DNA of 64,000 bases from Solen grandis. Lineage: Eukaryota; Mollusca; Bivalvia; Adapedonta; Solenidae. The stretch lies in the NCBI GenBank assembly GCA_021229015.1, contig CM037781.1, forward strand, positions 33,707,525 to 33,771,524, given 5' to 3'. Below the pieces are notes generated by a model that saw nothing but the letters and a program-made list of their open reading frames with translations, did not search any database and was not told where the DNA came from. The position numbers and the translations under genes are program-made. Shown piece after piece: positions 48,000 through 59,785 of the stretch; position 1 is the stretch's first letter; each line of letters begins with the position of its first letter.

Positions 48000-50900
48000 T
48001 CTTAAATCGAACAGAGGTTTGCCCAATTCCATAAGTAGTAAGAAACAGGGGGTGACCTGGATTATTTCATTAGCTACGTATAAAGACCCAACACCTATAA
48101 GAATATAACTACATTTAAACAAATTTTGCCCTACATCATCAATAGTAAGAAATAGGGGATGAGCTGGACTATTTCAGTAACTACATATAAGGACCCCTAA
48201 AGTATGAGAATATAACTAAATTTAAACAAATTTTGCCCATCTTTATAAGTAGTAAGAAATAGGGGATGAGTTGACTTTTTCAGTAACTACATATGAAAAC
48301 CCCAAAAGTATGAGAATATAACTACACTTAAACAAATTTTGTCCTACTTCATAAGTAGTAAGAAATAGGGAGTTAGCTGGCCTATTTCAGTAACTACATA
48401 TGAAGACCCAAAACCTATAAGAATATAACTACACTTACACAAATTTTGCCCTATTTCCTAAAAACTAAGAAATAGGAGGTGAGCTGGCCTATTTCAGTAA
48501 CTACATATGAAGACCCCGAAAATATGAGAACAAAACTACACTAAAACAAATTTTGCCCAACTTCATAATTAGTAAGAAATAGGGGATGAGCTGACCTATT
48601 TCAGTTACTACATATGAAAACCAAAAAAATATCAAAATGTAATTACACTTAAACAAATTTTGCCTAACTGCATAAGTATTGAGAAATGGGGGGCCGGCCT
48701 TTCAGAAACTACATATAACCCAAAAAGATGGAAAAAATTACATTTAAAAAATTATAACTACACTTAATCTTATTTCGCCCAATTTCATAAGTAGTGAGAA
48801 ATAGGAGGTGAGCTGGCCTATTTCAGAAACTACATAATTATGAAGACCCAAAAAGTATGAGAATAAAACTACAGTTAAACAAATAATTTTTTCCCAACTT
48901 CATAAGTAGTAAGAAATATGGGGTGAGCTGACATATTTCAGTTACTACATATGAAGACCCCAACAGTATGAGAGTATAACTACACTTAATAAAAATTTTT
49001 CAAATCCATAAGTAGTGAGAAATAGGGGGTGAGCTGGACAATTTCGGACACTACATATGAAAACCAAAAAATGTGAAAATGTAATTACACTTAAACAAAT
49101 TTTGCCCAACTGCATAAGTAGTATGAAATAGGGGGTGAGCTTGCCTATTTCAGTAAATACATATGAAGACCCAAAAGTATGAGAATAAAACTTCATTTAA
49201 ACAAATAAATTTTTCCCAACTTTATAAGAAGTAAGAAATAGGGGTGAGCTGCCTATTTCAGACTACATATGAAGACCCCAAAGTATGAGATTATAACTAC
49301 ACTTAAACTTATTTCGCCCAATTTCATAAGAAGTAAGAAATAGGAGGTGAGCTGGCCTATTTCAGAAACTACATATGAAGACCCAAAAAGTATGAGAATA
49401 AAACTTCATTTAAACAAATAAATTTTTCCCAACTTAAGTATATAAGTAGTAAGAAATAGGGGGAGAGCTAGCCTTTTTCAGTTACTACATATGAAGATCC
49501 CAACAGTATGAGAATATACCTCCACTTAAACAAATTTCGCCCTACATCATAAGTAGAAAGAAATAGGGGATGAGCTGGACTATTTCAGTTCTACACATGA
49601 AACCACAAAATATGAGAACATAACTACACGTAAACAAATTTTGCCATACTTCATAAGTAGAAAGAAATAGAGGGGTGGGACCTGGAATATCTTAGTAACT
49701 ACATATGAAGACACTAAAAATATAGAGAATAACTACACTTAAAAAATTTTTGCCATTCTATAAGTAAGATAGAAATAGGGGGTGAGCTGGACTATTTCGG
49801 AACTACATAGAAACCAAAAATATGAAAATGAATTACACTTAAACAAATGTTTCCCACTGCATAAGTAGTAAGAAATAGGGGTGAGCTTGCCTATTTCAGT
49901 AACTACATATGAAGACCAAAAGTATGAGAATAAAACTACACTTAAACAAATTTTGCCCTACATCATCAATAGTAAGAAATAGGGGATGAGCTGGACTATT
50001 TCAGTTAATACATATGAAACCACAAAAGAATGAGAACATAACTACACTTAAACAAATTTTGCCGTACTTATAAGTAGAAAGAAATAGGGGGACCTTGAAT
50101 ATTTAGTAATACATATGAAGACACAAAAAGTATGAAATTATAACTACACTTAAACTTATTTGCCAATTTCATAAGTAAGAGAAATAGGAGGTGAGCTGGC
50201 CTATTTCAGAAACTCATATGAAGACCCAAAAAGTATGAAGATAAACTACATTAAACAATAATTTTTCCCAACTTCATAAGTAGTAAGAAATAGGGGGAGC
50301 TGGACTATTTCAGTTAACTACATATGAAGACCCAACAGTATGAGAATATAACTTCACTTAAACAAAATTCGCCCAACTTCAAAAGTAGTAAGAAATATGG
50401 GGTGGGCTGGACTATTTCAGTTACTACGTATGAAGACCTCAAAAGTATGAGAATAAAACTACACTTAAACAATTTGCCCAACTTCATAAGTATAGAAATA
50501 GGGGATGAGCTGGACTATTTCAGTAAATACATATGAAGACCCAAAACTATAAGAAATAACTACACTTAAACAATTTTTGCCTTCTTCATAAGTAATTAAG
50601 AAATAGGGGGTAGCTGACCTATTTCAGTTACTACATATGAAGACCCAAAATATGAATTATAACTACACTTAAAAATTTTCCCCAATTCATAATAGTAAGA
50701 AATAGGGGTGAGCTGGACTATTTCGACACCACATATGAAAACCAAAAAATATGAAATAAGTAACTACATAAACAATAATTTTCCCAACTGCTAGTAGTAT
50801 GAAATAGGGGTAGAGCTTGCCTATTTCAGTAACTACGTATGAAGACCCAAAAGTATGAGAATAAAACTACACTTAAACAAATTTTGCCCTACTTCATAAG

Positions 50901-52270
50901 TAGTAAGAAACAGGGGATGAGCTGGACTATTTCAGTAAATACATATGAAGACCCCAAAAGTATGAAAACATAACTACATTCAAATAAATCTTTCATTACT
51001 TCATAAGTAGAAAGAAAGGAATATGAAAACACCAAAAGTATGAAATTATAACTTCACTTAAACAAATTTCGCCCAACTTCAAATGTAGTAAGAAATAGGG
51101 GGTGGGCTGGGACTATTTCATGAAACCCAAAATATGAGAAAAAACTCACTTAAACAAATTTGCCCTACATCAAGCAGTACATATGAAGACCCAAAAAGTA
51201 TGAGAATAAAACTTCATTTAAACAAATAAATTTTTCCCAACTTTATAAGAAGTAAGAAATAGGGGTTGAGCTAGCCTATTTCAGTTACTACATATGAAGA
51301 CCCCAACAGTATGAGAATATAACTCCACTTAAACAAATTTTGCCCAACTTCATCAGTAGTAAGAAATAGGGGATGAGCTGGACTATTTCAGTTAATAGAT
51401 ATGAATACCACAAAAGTATGAGAACATAACTACACGTAAACAAATCTTTTATTACTTCATACGTAGAAAGAAATAGGGGGGACCTGGAATATTTCAATAA
51501 TTACATATGAAGACACCAAAAGTATGAAATTATAACTACATTAAACTTATTTCGCCCAATTTCATAAGAAGTAAGAAATAGGAGGTGAGCTGGCCTATTT
51601 CAGAAACTACATATGAATACCACAAAAATATGAGAACATAACTACACGTAAACAAATTTTGCCATACTTCATAAGTAGAAAGAAATAGAGGGGTGGGACC
51701 TGGAATATTTTGAAATACATAGAAAACCAAAATATGAATTAATACACTTAAACAATTTTTGCCCTTCTTCATAAGTATTAAGAAATAGGGGGTGAGCTGG
51801 CCTATTTCAGTTACTACATATGAAGACCCCAAAAATATGAGAATATAACTACACTTAATAAAATTGTGTCCAATTTCATAAGTAAGAAGAAATAGAGGGT
51901 GAGCTGGACTATTTAAACACTACATAATATTATGAAAACCAAAAAAATATGAAAACATAACTACACTTTAAAAAATTTCGCCCCACTTCATAAGAAGTAA
52001 GAAATAGGGGGTGAGCTGGACTATTTCAGTTACTACTTATGAAGACCCAAAAAGTATGAGAATAAAACTACACTTAAACAATTTTTGCCCCATATCATAA
52101 GAAGTAAGAAACAGGGATGAGCTGGCTATTTCAGTTAATACACATGAAGACCAAAAAATTATAAGAATATAACTACACTTAAGTAAATTTTGCCTTTCTT
52201 CATAAGTAGTAAGAACTATGCATGTAGACCCAAAACCTATAAGAATTAAACTACATTAAAACATGTTTTG
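48000..52270 (+). repeat. ~107-bp satellite array, about 40 copies
   Basis: Landmarks of each monomer are CATAAGTAGTAAGAAATAGG, GGTGAGCTGGCCTATTTCAG, AACTACATATGAAGACCC, AAAAGTATGAGAATA, ACTACACTTAAACAAATTTT and GCCCAACTTCAT. Typical pairwise differences are moderate and mixed. From about 49700 to 51200 monomers are shorter, with many one-base losses. ORFs of up to ~98 codons on both strands are repeat frames (VVTEIGQLTPYFLLLMKLG type) and not genes. Confidence 0.95.
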
Positions 52271-52389
52271 CCCAACTTAATATGTAATCAGAAATATGGG
52301 ATTTGCTGGACTATTTCAGTAACTAAGTATGAAGACCCAAATCCTTTGAGAAAACAACTACACTACAGCTAATTTTGACAAACTTCCTT

Positions 52390-52620
52390 ATTTTTGCTGA
52401 AGGGACAGCATCGCAAGAGACAGTAGTCGGATACAAGGGAGTCCGGGTGCGATACCCTAGCTCTTTGCGAATAGACCCCTTGGTTCTTTTACGTGCCCAG
52501 TGTAAAGCACCGATACACGGAATACATGTTTCTTGGTAAAACCTGTACTGAGGACTCCGAGTTCCCATAGCTGACCAATTTTGCCGAGTGCCAGAAAAGG
52601 TTGCATCTGATACTATTTTT
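52390..52620. repeat. Dispersed repeat with ACGTGCCCAGTGT motif
   Basis: It contains GGTTCTTTTACGTGCCCAGT, GTAAAGCACCGATACACGG and TTGCCGAGTGCCAG, a combination I recall as a common dispersed sequence in bivalve genomes. The minus-strand ORF through it (81 codons) has no recognised domain. Confidence 0.4.
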
Positions 52621-52732
52621 TACGTATTTGGTTTGACGCGGTAGTAATAAATACTAACAATCTTACATGGGCATTTCGGAACAGGCCACATTTCCATCTT
52701 TTTTATTCTGGTTGAAGTGCAATGTACCATCT

Positions 52733-52840
52733 AAATACTGTATAGCGGGTATTATCTGCGGGGGTTTTATTTTGGCTTTATTGGCGGAAAATGAAAATGC
52801 GCCAAATATAAACACCGCTAATACAAACCTCCGTAGTTAT
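52733..52840. mobile_element. Repeat end of the TATAGCGGG type
   Basis: AATACTGTATAGCGGGTATT, TTTTGGCTTTATTGGCGGAA, ATGCGCCAAATATAAACACC and GCTAATACAAAC. Similar pieces (TTTGGCGC, TTCCGCCAATA, CGCCAATACAAA) occur at 53620-53685, where they may be a second terminus or fragment. The pattern resembles a widespread animal MITE with GCGCCAA(A/T)AT motifs (recollection). Confidence 0.4.
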
Positions 52841-53929
52841 AAGTCGCCGCCATATTGTTTACTAAGGGACATTACTCTTATTAAATTTTGTGTTCATTAA
52901 AATATGTATGTATTAACTCCCTTAAAAAACAAGAATTATGTTGTGAATTAGGTACGATTTATTATGTAAATGAACAACATTAAGTATTTTGAATAACACA
53001 AAGTAATTGATACAAGTTATATAATTATGTAGCAAACGAAAATACAGACAGACAACACAGTCAGGTGATTAATGCATAGTATGAATACCAGCACTTGGTT
53101 CAAATACCAGCCTTCGAGAACGCCTCTGCAATCACATCTGGCCTCTCTTTCAGCTTGTTTGCAGACGTGACTAGCCACTTTGCATGTATTGCTTTTATAT
53201 ATGATGTACGCAGATCAATGTTTTATAAATTAATTTATAAAGGCTTACATAAGGTAAGTAAGTGTCTATACCAGTACTAGTATTTGTTTAGTGTCGTAAT
53301 AGGTTTCGCAGTTTTATAAAACTGTTTATCACACCTTTAAAGACAGCGTACCGTGAATGGCGTAAATACAATGGTCACAATAAATACGATAAATAGTAAA
53401 CAGTTTTACCTTTCTCTTCCATGGTCCAGTTGCCACATGGTACAAGATTGACTCCTTATCACCTTTACAAACATTTACACCTACTTATACTTGCCCTCTC
53501 ATTCTGATTTCACATTATTTATATAATCCGATAATCGTCAATTATCATACAGGTAGCGTACCGTATACGACTCAGACAGACAGAGTTATGTACCTTTGAC
53601 CATCTTTTACCTGGAGGTTAAAATTTGGCGCTCAGTGTAATTTCCGCCAATATTTAGCATCGCCAATACAAAACGCTCTTGTTTACCAGTCAAGCCGATT
53701 TGAAAGGCATTAAGGTCATCTGTGTAGTTGAACTAACTCGCATGATCCGCGACCCACTGTGAATAGAGATGTAACATTAAAAAGCTCTGATAATCTTTAA
53801 AGTAGCTCGTTCACAAAAGGTCATCGGCTAAGAATAAGCTTTTTCTAACTATCTGTATGTATTACGTCTATCAATACCCATCTACAGAGCCATGGCCATA
53901 TTGCAACATTCTGTGATTGTAAATAAGGG

Positions 53930-54380
53930 TTGTCAGAAGACAGCACGGTCGACCCTTCTAGCGCCTTGACTACATTATTGAATCCTTATCATTATCTGCA
54001 TGTTCATCTTCTCTTCAATATCAACATAATCATAGTATCCTAGTATATTTCCCGTATAGTGCTGTAAATGCCAACATGAGATGTCAGAGGACAGCACGCT
54101 CGACTATTCAAAAAACTTGTTGGTAAATCAAATGAAATCTGTTCTTGCCCCTCAAATACCCTGTATACAATAATAATAAAAAATGATATATCTTGATAGT
54201 CTGATACCCCTTAATATTTTTATGAAGTCTAAAATCAATGTCATGCCTATTTACTGAGACATAATCATAATAACACTGTGCATGCAAAACTTTAACCAAG
54301 GATCCAAGTTAGAAAAAGGCCATAATTTGTATAAAATTCAGTCCAAAAGTTCTCCATTATTTGATCTTACCCCTTAATTA
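53930..54380 (-). mobile_element. Fragments of the GTTGAGC...CTGTCCTCTGAC repeat, minus strand
   Basis: 54072-54380 is the reverse complement of the right part of 58441-59780, running from GTCAGAGGACAGCACGCTCG through TTGTTGGTAAATCAAATGAA to AAAACTTTAACCAAGGATCC and GGCCATAATTTG, then is cut by the scaffold gap. 53936-53965 repeats the terminal TGTCAGAAGACAGCACGGTC, suggesting another copy's end. Confidence 0.75.
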
Positions 54381-54480
54381 NNNNNNNNNNNNNNNNNNNN
54401 NNNNNNNNNNNNNNNNNNNNNNNNNNNNNNNNNNNNNNNNNNNNNNNNNNNNNNNNNNNNNNNNNNNNNNNNNNNNNNNN
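54381..54480. other. Assembly gap (100 N)
   Basis: Exactly 100 N, a scaffolding placeholder. It falls inside a dispersed repeat, a likely reason for the assembly break. Confidence 0.99.
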
Positions 54481-54629
54481 GTATTCGACATTTCACTGTT
54501 ATTATTGCACCCCAAAACAGCAATGCCACTACTTACGAGTATTCTACCAAACAATCAATCCATCTATCAATTCAAATGATGTGTAATATAAATAATTATC
54601 CTTATTTATGATAATACACCAAACCCACC

Positions 54630-54723
54630 TATCTTAGGCCAAAGAGAAAAAAAAAAATATAAAAAATAGTTCCATTCCTGGGCACCCGACCGATCCTCTT
54701 TTTTTTACGACCGACCCTAAAGT

Positions 54724-54761
<38 letters not shown>

Positions 54762-54825
54762 TTTTTTTTTTGTTTTTTTTTTTTGCAAGAGACCAGAAAC
54801 CGAACTATTTTTTAGCCTTGACACA
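54630..54825. mobile_element. Small MITE: GTTCCnTTnCTGG ... CCAGAAACCGAAC
   Basis: The left end ATAGTTCCATTCCTGG is inverted relative to the right end GACCAGAAACCGAACTAT. Inside are CGACCGACCCT and a long T tract. The same family is at 63430-63640, where the ends are AAAGTTCCGTTTCTGG and CCAGAAACAGAACTTT. Confidence 0.65.
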
Positions 54826-54984
54826 TAACTATATAGGCGCAGGCGGACCCTCTTTAAACTTGGTACAAAAGTAACAACAACAACAACAACGAGTAGGACC
54901 CATATGTCCCAAGGCCCCACCTTACGACACGAGTCGGGTCGGAGGTGAACGTCCAGGAGGTGAATGTTCCTTGCAAGGACATGG

Positions 54985-55912
54985 TTCGTGAGTGAGTCTG
55001 AGAATGGAGCTCTGTTAGTCGCCGACCCGATCTGTCCCTGTCAATTTTATAGGGCATGTCAGGAGAGCGCATTAGTTTCTATTGTTCATATCACTGAGTT
55101 GGAGTGGAAAGTCCTTTTCAGGGCCTTTTTCTGAAAAAGCCCTTTTAGGGCTTTGTGATTGAGAGGAGAAACCTTACAATTGCATTTTTTAATTTTTGTT
55201 GATTCAACCCTTTTTCCATTCTGGTGTTACACATAATAATTGTTCAGTAAAAAGGTGTGAAATCTCAACACAATAACAACTTTTTCAAACATAATTTATC
55301 ATTTTAAAAATAACAAATAGTTTTCGATTTATTAAACTTTTTTGTTTTTCGAAATTTATGTACAACTGTGGCAACATATTTTCAAGGAAAACACCCTTGC
55401 TAGCTGAATTAGCTATCAACATTCTAAATTTCAACCTAATTAGGATTGTTGAATTGTCCTCACACTGCTGCGTTGTAACATACCAATCTAAAGGTTTACT
55501 CTTATGTACCATAAAACCAACAGCTGACACAGAGAAGACGATTTACCGTTCACAAGGGACAGAGCCGTGGCACCTTGAGTGCTCGCGGAGAGACAGAAGA
55601 AGATGGAAGGAAAAGTACCCCGGACAACGCCATAAAAAAAAATAAGAAAAATCATATATATTATATAGATATCTCAAATGCTTTCAGCAGCAAAATTACT
55701 ACATCATTAGGGAAAAAAAAAAAAAAACAACAACAAAAAAAACCCGACACATTTTTTTTTCAGAATTTCACCCACTTAAGTGACTTTAGACTTCGAACCT
55801 TTTCTTTTAAGGAGTGCAGTTTGGAAAGAGTCTGAAAAATGGATTCTGCTGGTCGCTAACCAATGTGTCCTTGCCATATCCATGGTGCATGGGCAGGTCA
55901 GGAGAGCCACTT
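54985..55912 (+). repeat. Diverged direct repeat pair
   Basis: 54990-55070 (GAGTCTGAGAATGG, CTGTTAGTCGCCGACC, GGGCATGTCAGGAGAGCGC) resembles 55828-55912 (GAGTCTGAAAAATGG, CTGCTGGTCGCTAACC, GGGCAGGTCAGGAGAGCCAC). The second is followed by a hairpin (CGTCCATTGAAAG/TTTTCAATGGACG, 55971-56047). The family is unrecognised; overlapping ORFs on both strands are not convincing. Confidence 0.5.
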
Positions 55913-56317
55913 TTTTTTTTCGACAGTCCCTGTAAAGGCTTTCTAGCTGAGAGGAGACAACTTCACAAATCGTCCATTGAAAGCCAGACGGGGTTATCAG
56001 CATATGTAAAAAGAAGGCTGATAGCCTCTTTCGGTTTTCAATGGACGAAATGTCTCTTTTATCTGAATGTTTAGTTGTTTTGGACCATTTTTTATCGTAC
56101 ACAATTTATGCTTCGTAATAGTTTCCTACCTTTTATAGTAATTGGGTGAGAAGTACCTGAAATTGATTATATTAGTTTGCGTAGTCGGGCCCTTTGAACT
56201 GGAACATCGTTAACTGTTGTTTTTTCCCCCCAATATATCACGTGATATTTTTGTGTCATGAATAATGTATTAGTTGTACTGCTAATGTTTCCCACATATG
56301 TGGGACTTATGCAATGC

Positions 56318-56345
56318 ATATGAATAAATCTTGAATCTTGAATTC
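56318..56345 (+). mobile_element. Retroposon 3' terminus (AATAAATCTTGAATCTTGAAT)
   Basis: A polyadenylation-like AATAAA runs directly into a tandem CTTGAAT motif, the usual 3' end of some non-LTR retrotransposons and SINEs. The body upstream (ACATATGTGGGACTTATGCA) is short or too degraded to assign. Confidence 0.5.
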
Positions 56346-57294
56346 TTTTATGAACCCATAATTATCAGCTTGCTGGGTTTGGGTTTTATATAGTCTAAAG
56401 ATCAAAGGAAATTGCTTTCTGCGTTTAGAATTTAATTACATTCTCATAATTTTCACCTGTTCTCTAAGTTTATATTAGTTAAAAAAAGATGGTTAATTTT
56501 ATAGAAATGACTCTGGTTGTTGTTTATGGTGACAGTTTTGGGGATAATGGTTACTTTTAGTTCATAAAGTCAGCCAGGCAATGGCGGTTTCCAGGTTCGA
56601 GACAACCCTATGCCATGTCATATGATTGGTTGGTTGCAGGTCCTTTTGCAAGGGTCCAGTGTCGTGTTCCTGGAAGGAATCTTTAAATAATATCTTATGT
56701 ATGGTTGATTGGGCGTATGCGGATAATGTCAGTGAGGTTTCTCACGTTTTCGTGGCTGAGATACCCAGAAGATTTAACTTTGAAAGATCCCCAGGGTTGA
56801 CACTGTCTCGTCAAGTGAACTGGCGGTAGCTACTGATTCCGCATTTTAAACTTAAAGCTCCAGGTTTATAGACGCTTGGATCTTAACTAAGCAGCGTCTG
56901 CATAATGAAAAACTGAAAGTAAAATTCCCCTAATATAACTGTTATTTTTTTTGATAATATACTGAATACAAAGGCAGTTAAATGCTGAGGGACTAGGTAA
57001 ATCGTTCATACATCCTCGTATTAAATAGTGTGTATGTTATAATGATTATTGATAAATATGCTGGTGATTCATTATTACTACTTAAGTGTAATAGTATTCG
57101 GACATTCAAAACATTGACATTAAAAATGTTAAAAGTTAATTATTTCAATACATTCTTTTTTTTTTTCATTCAATCGAAAGAAGATTACTGTGTTGTTGTT
57201 TTGAATGTTACTTTATATTTCTTTTTGTGATAATACTGTCCTCCTTTTTTTTCTGATTAACCATATCTTGTTCTGTGAATAATTTTTGGTTATG

Positions 57295-58131
57295 TAATCT
57301 CTACTGAGATCCGCTCCGGTTATTTTTTTCGCTGGATCTCTACCCAGGCCTTATATAAAAGCTTCAGGAAATTTACACCAATACCCCTACCTTGTTTCGG
57401 CCATTCAAATCGATTGTTCTAGGATGCACACCTAAAAATCCACGCATGTCTAGTAAGAAGACATATTTTTCTTTCCATTTCATTCAACATCATTGTCTTA
57501 GCTTGCTGATTTCATGAAATACGGCGACGGAAAATATCAAACCGCTCACCTCATAGTTTTAAACAGACATATTGTAAATATTGATCACGTGACTAGTGGC
57601 GAAGCAGTTTAAACTACAGCTCGGTTCAGTTACGACTGTTCAACAGCAAATGGTAAATGCTCTTTACCAATAAGTCAGCCATGGCAAAATCAAAGAAATT
57701 TTGCTGTATAAAACGATTTTTCAAAATAAAGTTTATGTGAAATACGTTCTATTTACTTATAGATCAAGAAAACCACACACCGCTCTGAGTTGAACTTAAC
57801 TGTAGTTATCCAATCACGGATTAGTCACATGATAACCATTGCATGTAAACAATATGGCAGTTTAAATGGCGAGTTTGGAGGTTTCGTGAGTGTAAAACTG
57901 GTGAAGTGGTAAGCTAAGACAATGATGTTGAATGAATTAGAAGAAAAATATGTCTTCTTAATAGACATGCGTGGATTTTTAGGTGTGCATCTTAAAACAA
58001 TCAATTTGAATGGCCGAAACAAGGTAGGGATATCGATGTTAATTTCCCGAAGCTTTTATATAAGGCCTGGGTAGAGATCCAGCGGAGGCCAATACGAAAA
58101 AAATAACCGTAGCGGATCTCAGTAGAGATTA
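57295..58131. mobile_element. Long-TIR MITE with 9-bp target-site duplication
   Basis: The ends are TAATCTCTACTGAGATCCGC and its complement. The inverted arms extend about 215 bp each (57295-57510 and 57905-58131), through AGGCCTTATATAAAAGCTTC and GCACACCTAAAAATCCACGC to TTCAACATCATTGTCTTAGC. The flanks TTGGTTATG (57286-57294) and TGGGTTATG (58132-58140) are a 9-bp duplication with one mismatch. Long TIRs with 9-bp duplications are typical of Mutator-like elements (family knowledge). The ~395-bp centre has no transposase. Confidence 0.8.
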
Positions 58132-58440
58132 TGGGTTATGCACCATAGGATCTTCTTCTGAACCTTAACAGCACTCTTCCTATTTTCCTGACCAAGTATC
58201 ACAAAGTCTTCAGCTCACTTCATAAATGTCACAATAGTGAGTAAATGTAATATTTTTTAATAATAATTATTTTCACTTTCTGAATCTAAATTTTTACATC
58301 CAAATACTGGGTTGTATAATCCATTGATGGTGATTCTTCAAGGTATCTTTAATAACTCAACTGAATTTAGGAACCTACATTTATGAACTGTTGCAATCTC
58401 AGAAAAAAAAATCAAATCTACGCACCACATGATTTTTTTA

Positions 58441-59780
58441 TCAGCTCAACTATTAGAAGAATATCAGAGCTATTGTAGTCACCCTGGCATCGGCGTTGGC
58501 ATCGGCGTTGGCGTTGCAGCTTTTGGTTAAAGTTTTGAGTGCAAGTTTCTATCAACCTTATATCTCAATAACCGTTTATGGTATTGACTTGAAAGTTTAT
58601 AAATATGTTCAGGGGCATCAGACAACCAAGGTAGATAACTCTTGACTGAATTTAATATGAATTATGGCCCTTTTCTTTACTCAGAAATTTTGGTTAAAGT
58701 TTTGCATGCAATAGAAAATTTGGTTAAAGTTTTGTGTGCCAGCTACAACTAGTTTGTTTCTCAATAACCATTCATGGTATTGACTTGAAAGTTTATGAAT
58801 ATGTTAGGGGTATCAGACAACCAAGGTAGATAACTGATAATTGATGGAATATATTACAAATTATGACCCCTTTTTAACTTAGAAATTTTGGTTAAAGTTT
58901 TGCATGCAAGATACTCTCATGCTTATATCTCAGTATCCTGGCATGCGATTGATTTGAAACATCTTTAATATGTTTAGGGGTATCATACTTTCATGGTAGA
59001 TAACTCTTGATGGAATATGATACAAATTATTGCCCTTTTTAACTTAAGAAATTTTGGTTAAAGTTTTGCATGCAAGTTACTTTCATGTTTATATCTCAGT
59101 ATCCAGGCATGGGATTGATTTGAAACATCTTTAATATGTTTAGGAGTATCATACTATCAAGGAAGATAATTTTTTAATGAATATAGTACAAGTTATGGCC
59201 CCTTTTTTGCCTTAGAAATTCTGGTTAAAGTTTTGCATGCAAGGTACTTTCATGCTTATGTCTCAGAGTCCAGGCATGGGATTGATTTGAAACATCTTTA
59301 ATATGTTTAGGGGTATAATACTATAAAGGAAGATAACACTTGATGGAATATATTAAAATTATGACCCCCTTTTAACTTAGAGTTTTGGTTAAATTTTTGC
59401 ATTCAAGCTACTATCCAGCTTATATCTCAGAAATTGCTTGTGGAATTGACTAGAAAGTTAAGGAGTGTCTTCAAGGGCATCAGAAAACTAAGGAGGATAA
59501 CTTTTGGACTGATGCAAATTATGGCCCTTTTCTAACTTGGATTTTTGGTTAAAGTTTTGCATGCACAGTGTTATTGTGCTTATGTCTCAGTAACTAGGCA
59601 TGTGATTGATTTTAGACATCATAAAAATATTAAGGGGTATCAGACTATCAAGGTATATCATCTTTGACTATTATTATGTACAGGGTATGTGAAGGGCAAG
59701 AATTGAAATAGATTTCATTTGATTTACCAACAAGCATTTTGAAAAGTTGAGCGTGCTGTCCTCTGACAGCTCTTAATGTT
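58441..59780 (+). mobile_element. Dispersed ~1.3-kb element with internal ~170-bp repeats
   Basis: It opens TCAGCTCAACTATTAGAAGA, has a GGCATCGGCGTTGGC run (58486-58519), then about seven units marked by TTTGGTTAAAGTTTTGCATG, ATATCTCAG, ATTGATTTGAAACATC, GGGGTATCA and AAGATAACT. It closes with AAAAGTTGAGCGTGCTGTCC and TCTGACAGCTCTTA. GCTCAACT and AGTTGAGC are short inverted ends. A minus-strand copy of its right part lies at 54072-54380. No coding capacity. Confidence 0.8.
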
Positions 59781-59785
59781 ATATC

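Noticed and set aside
55575..56102. Overlapping ORFs on both strands of 86-108 codons
   Set aside because: They cross a hairpin and a diverged direct repeat and include poly-A/poly-T runs; there are no recognisable motifs.
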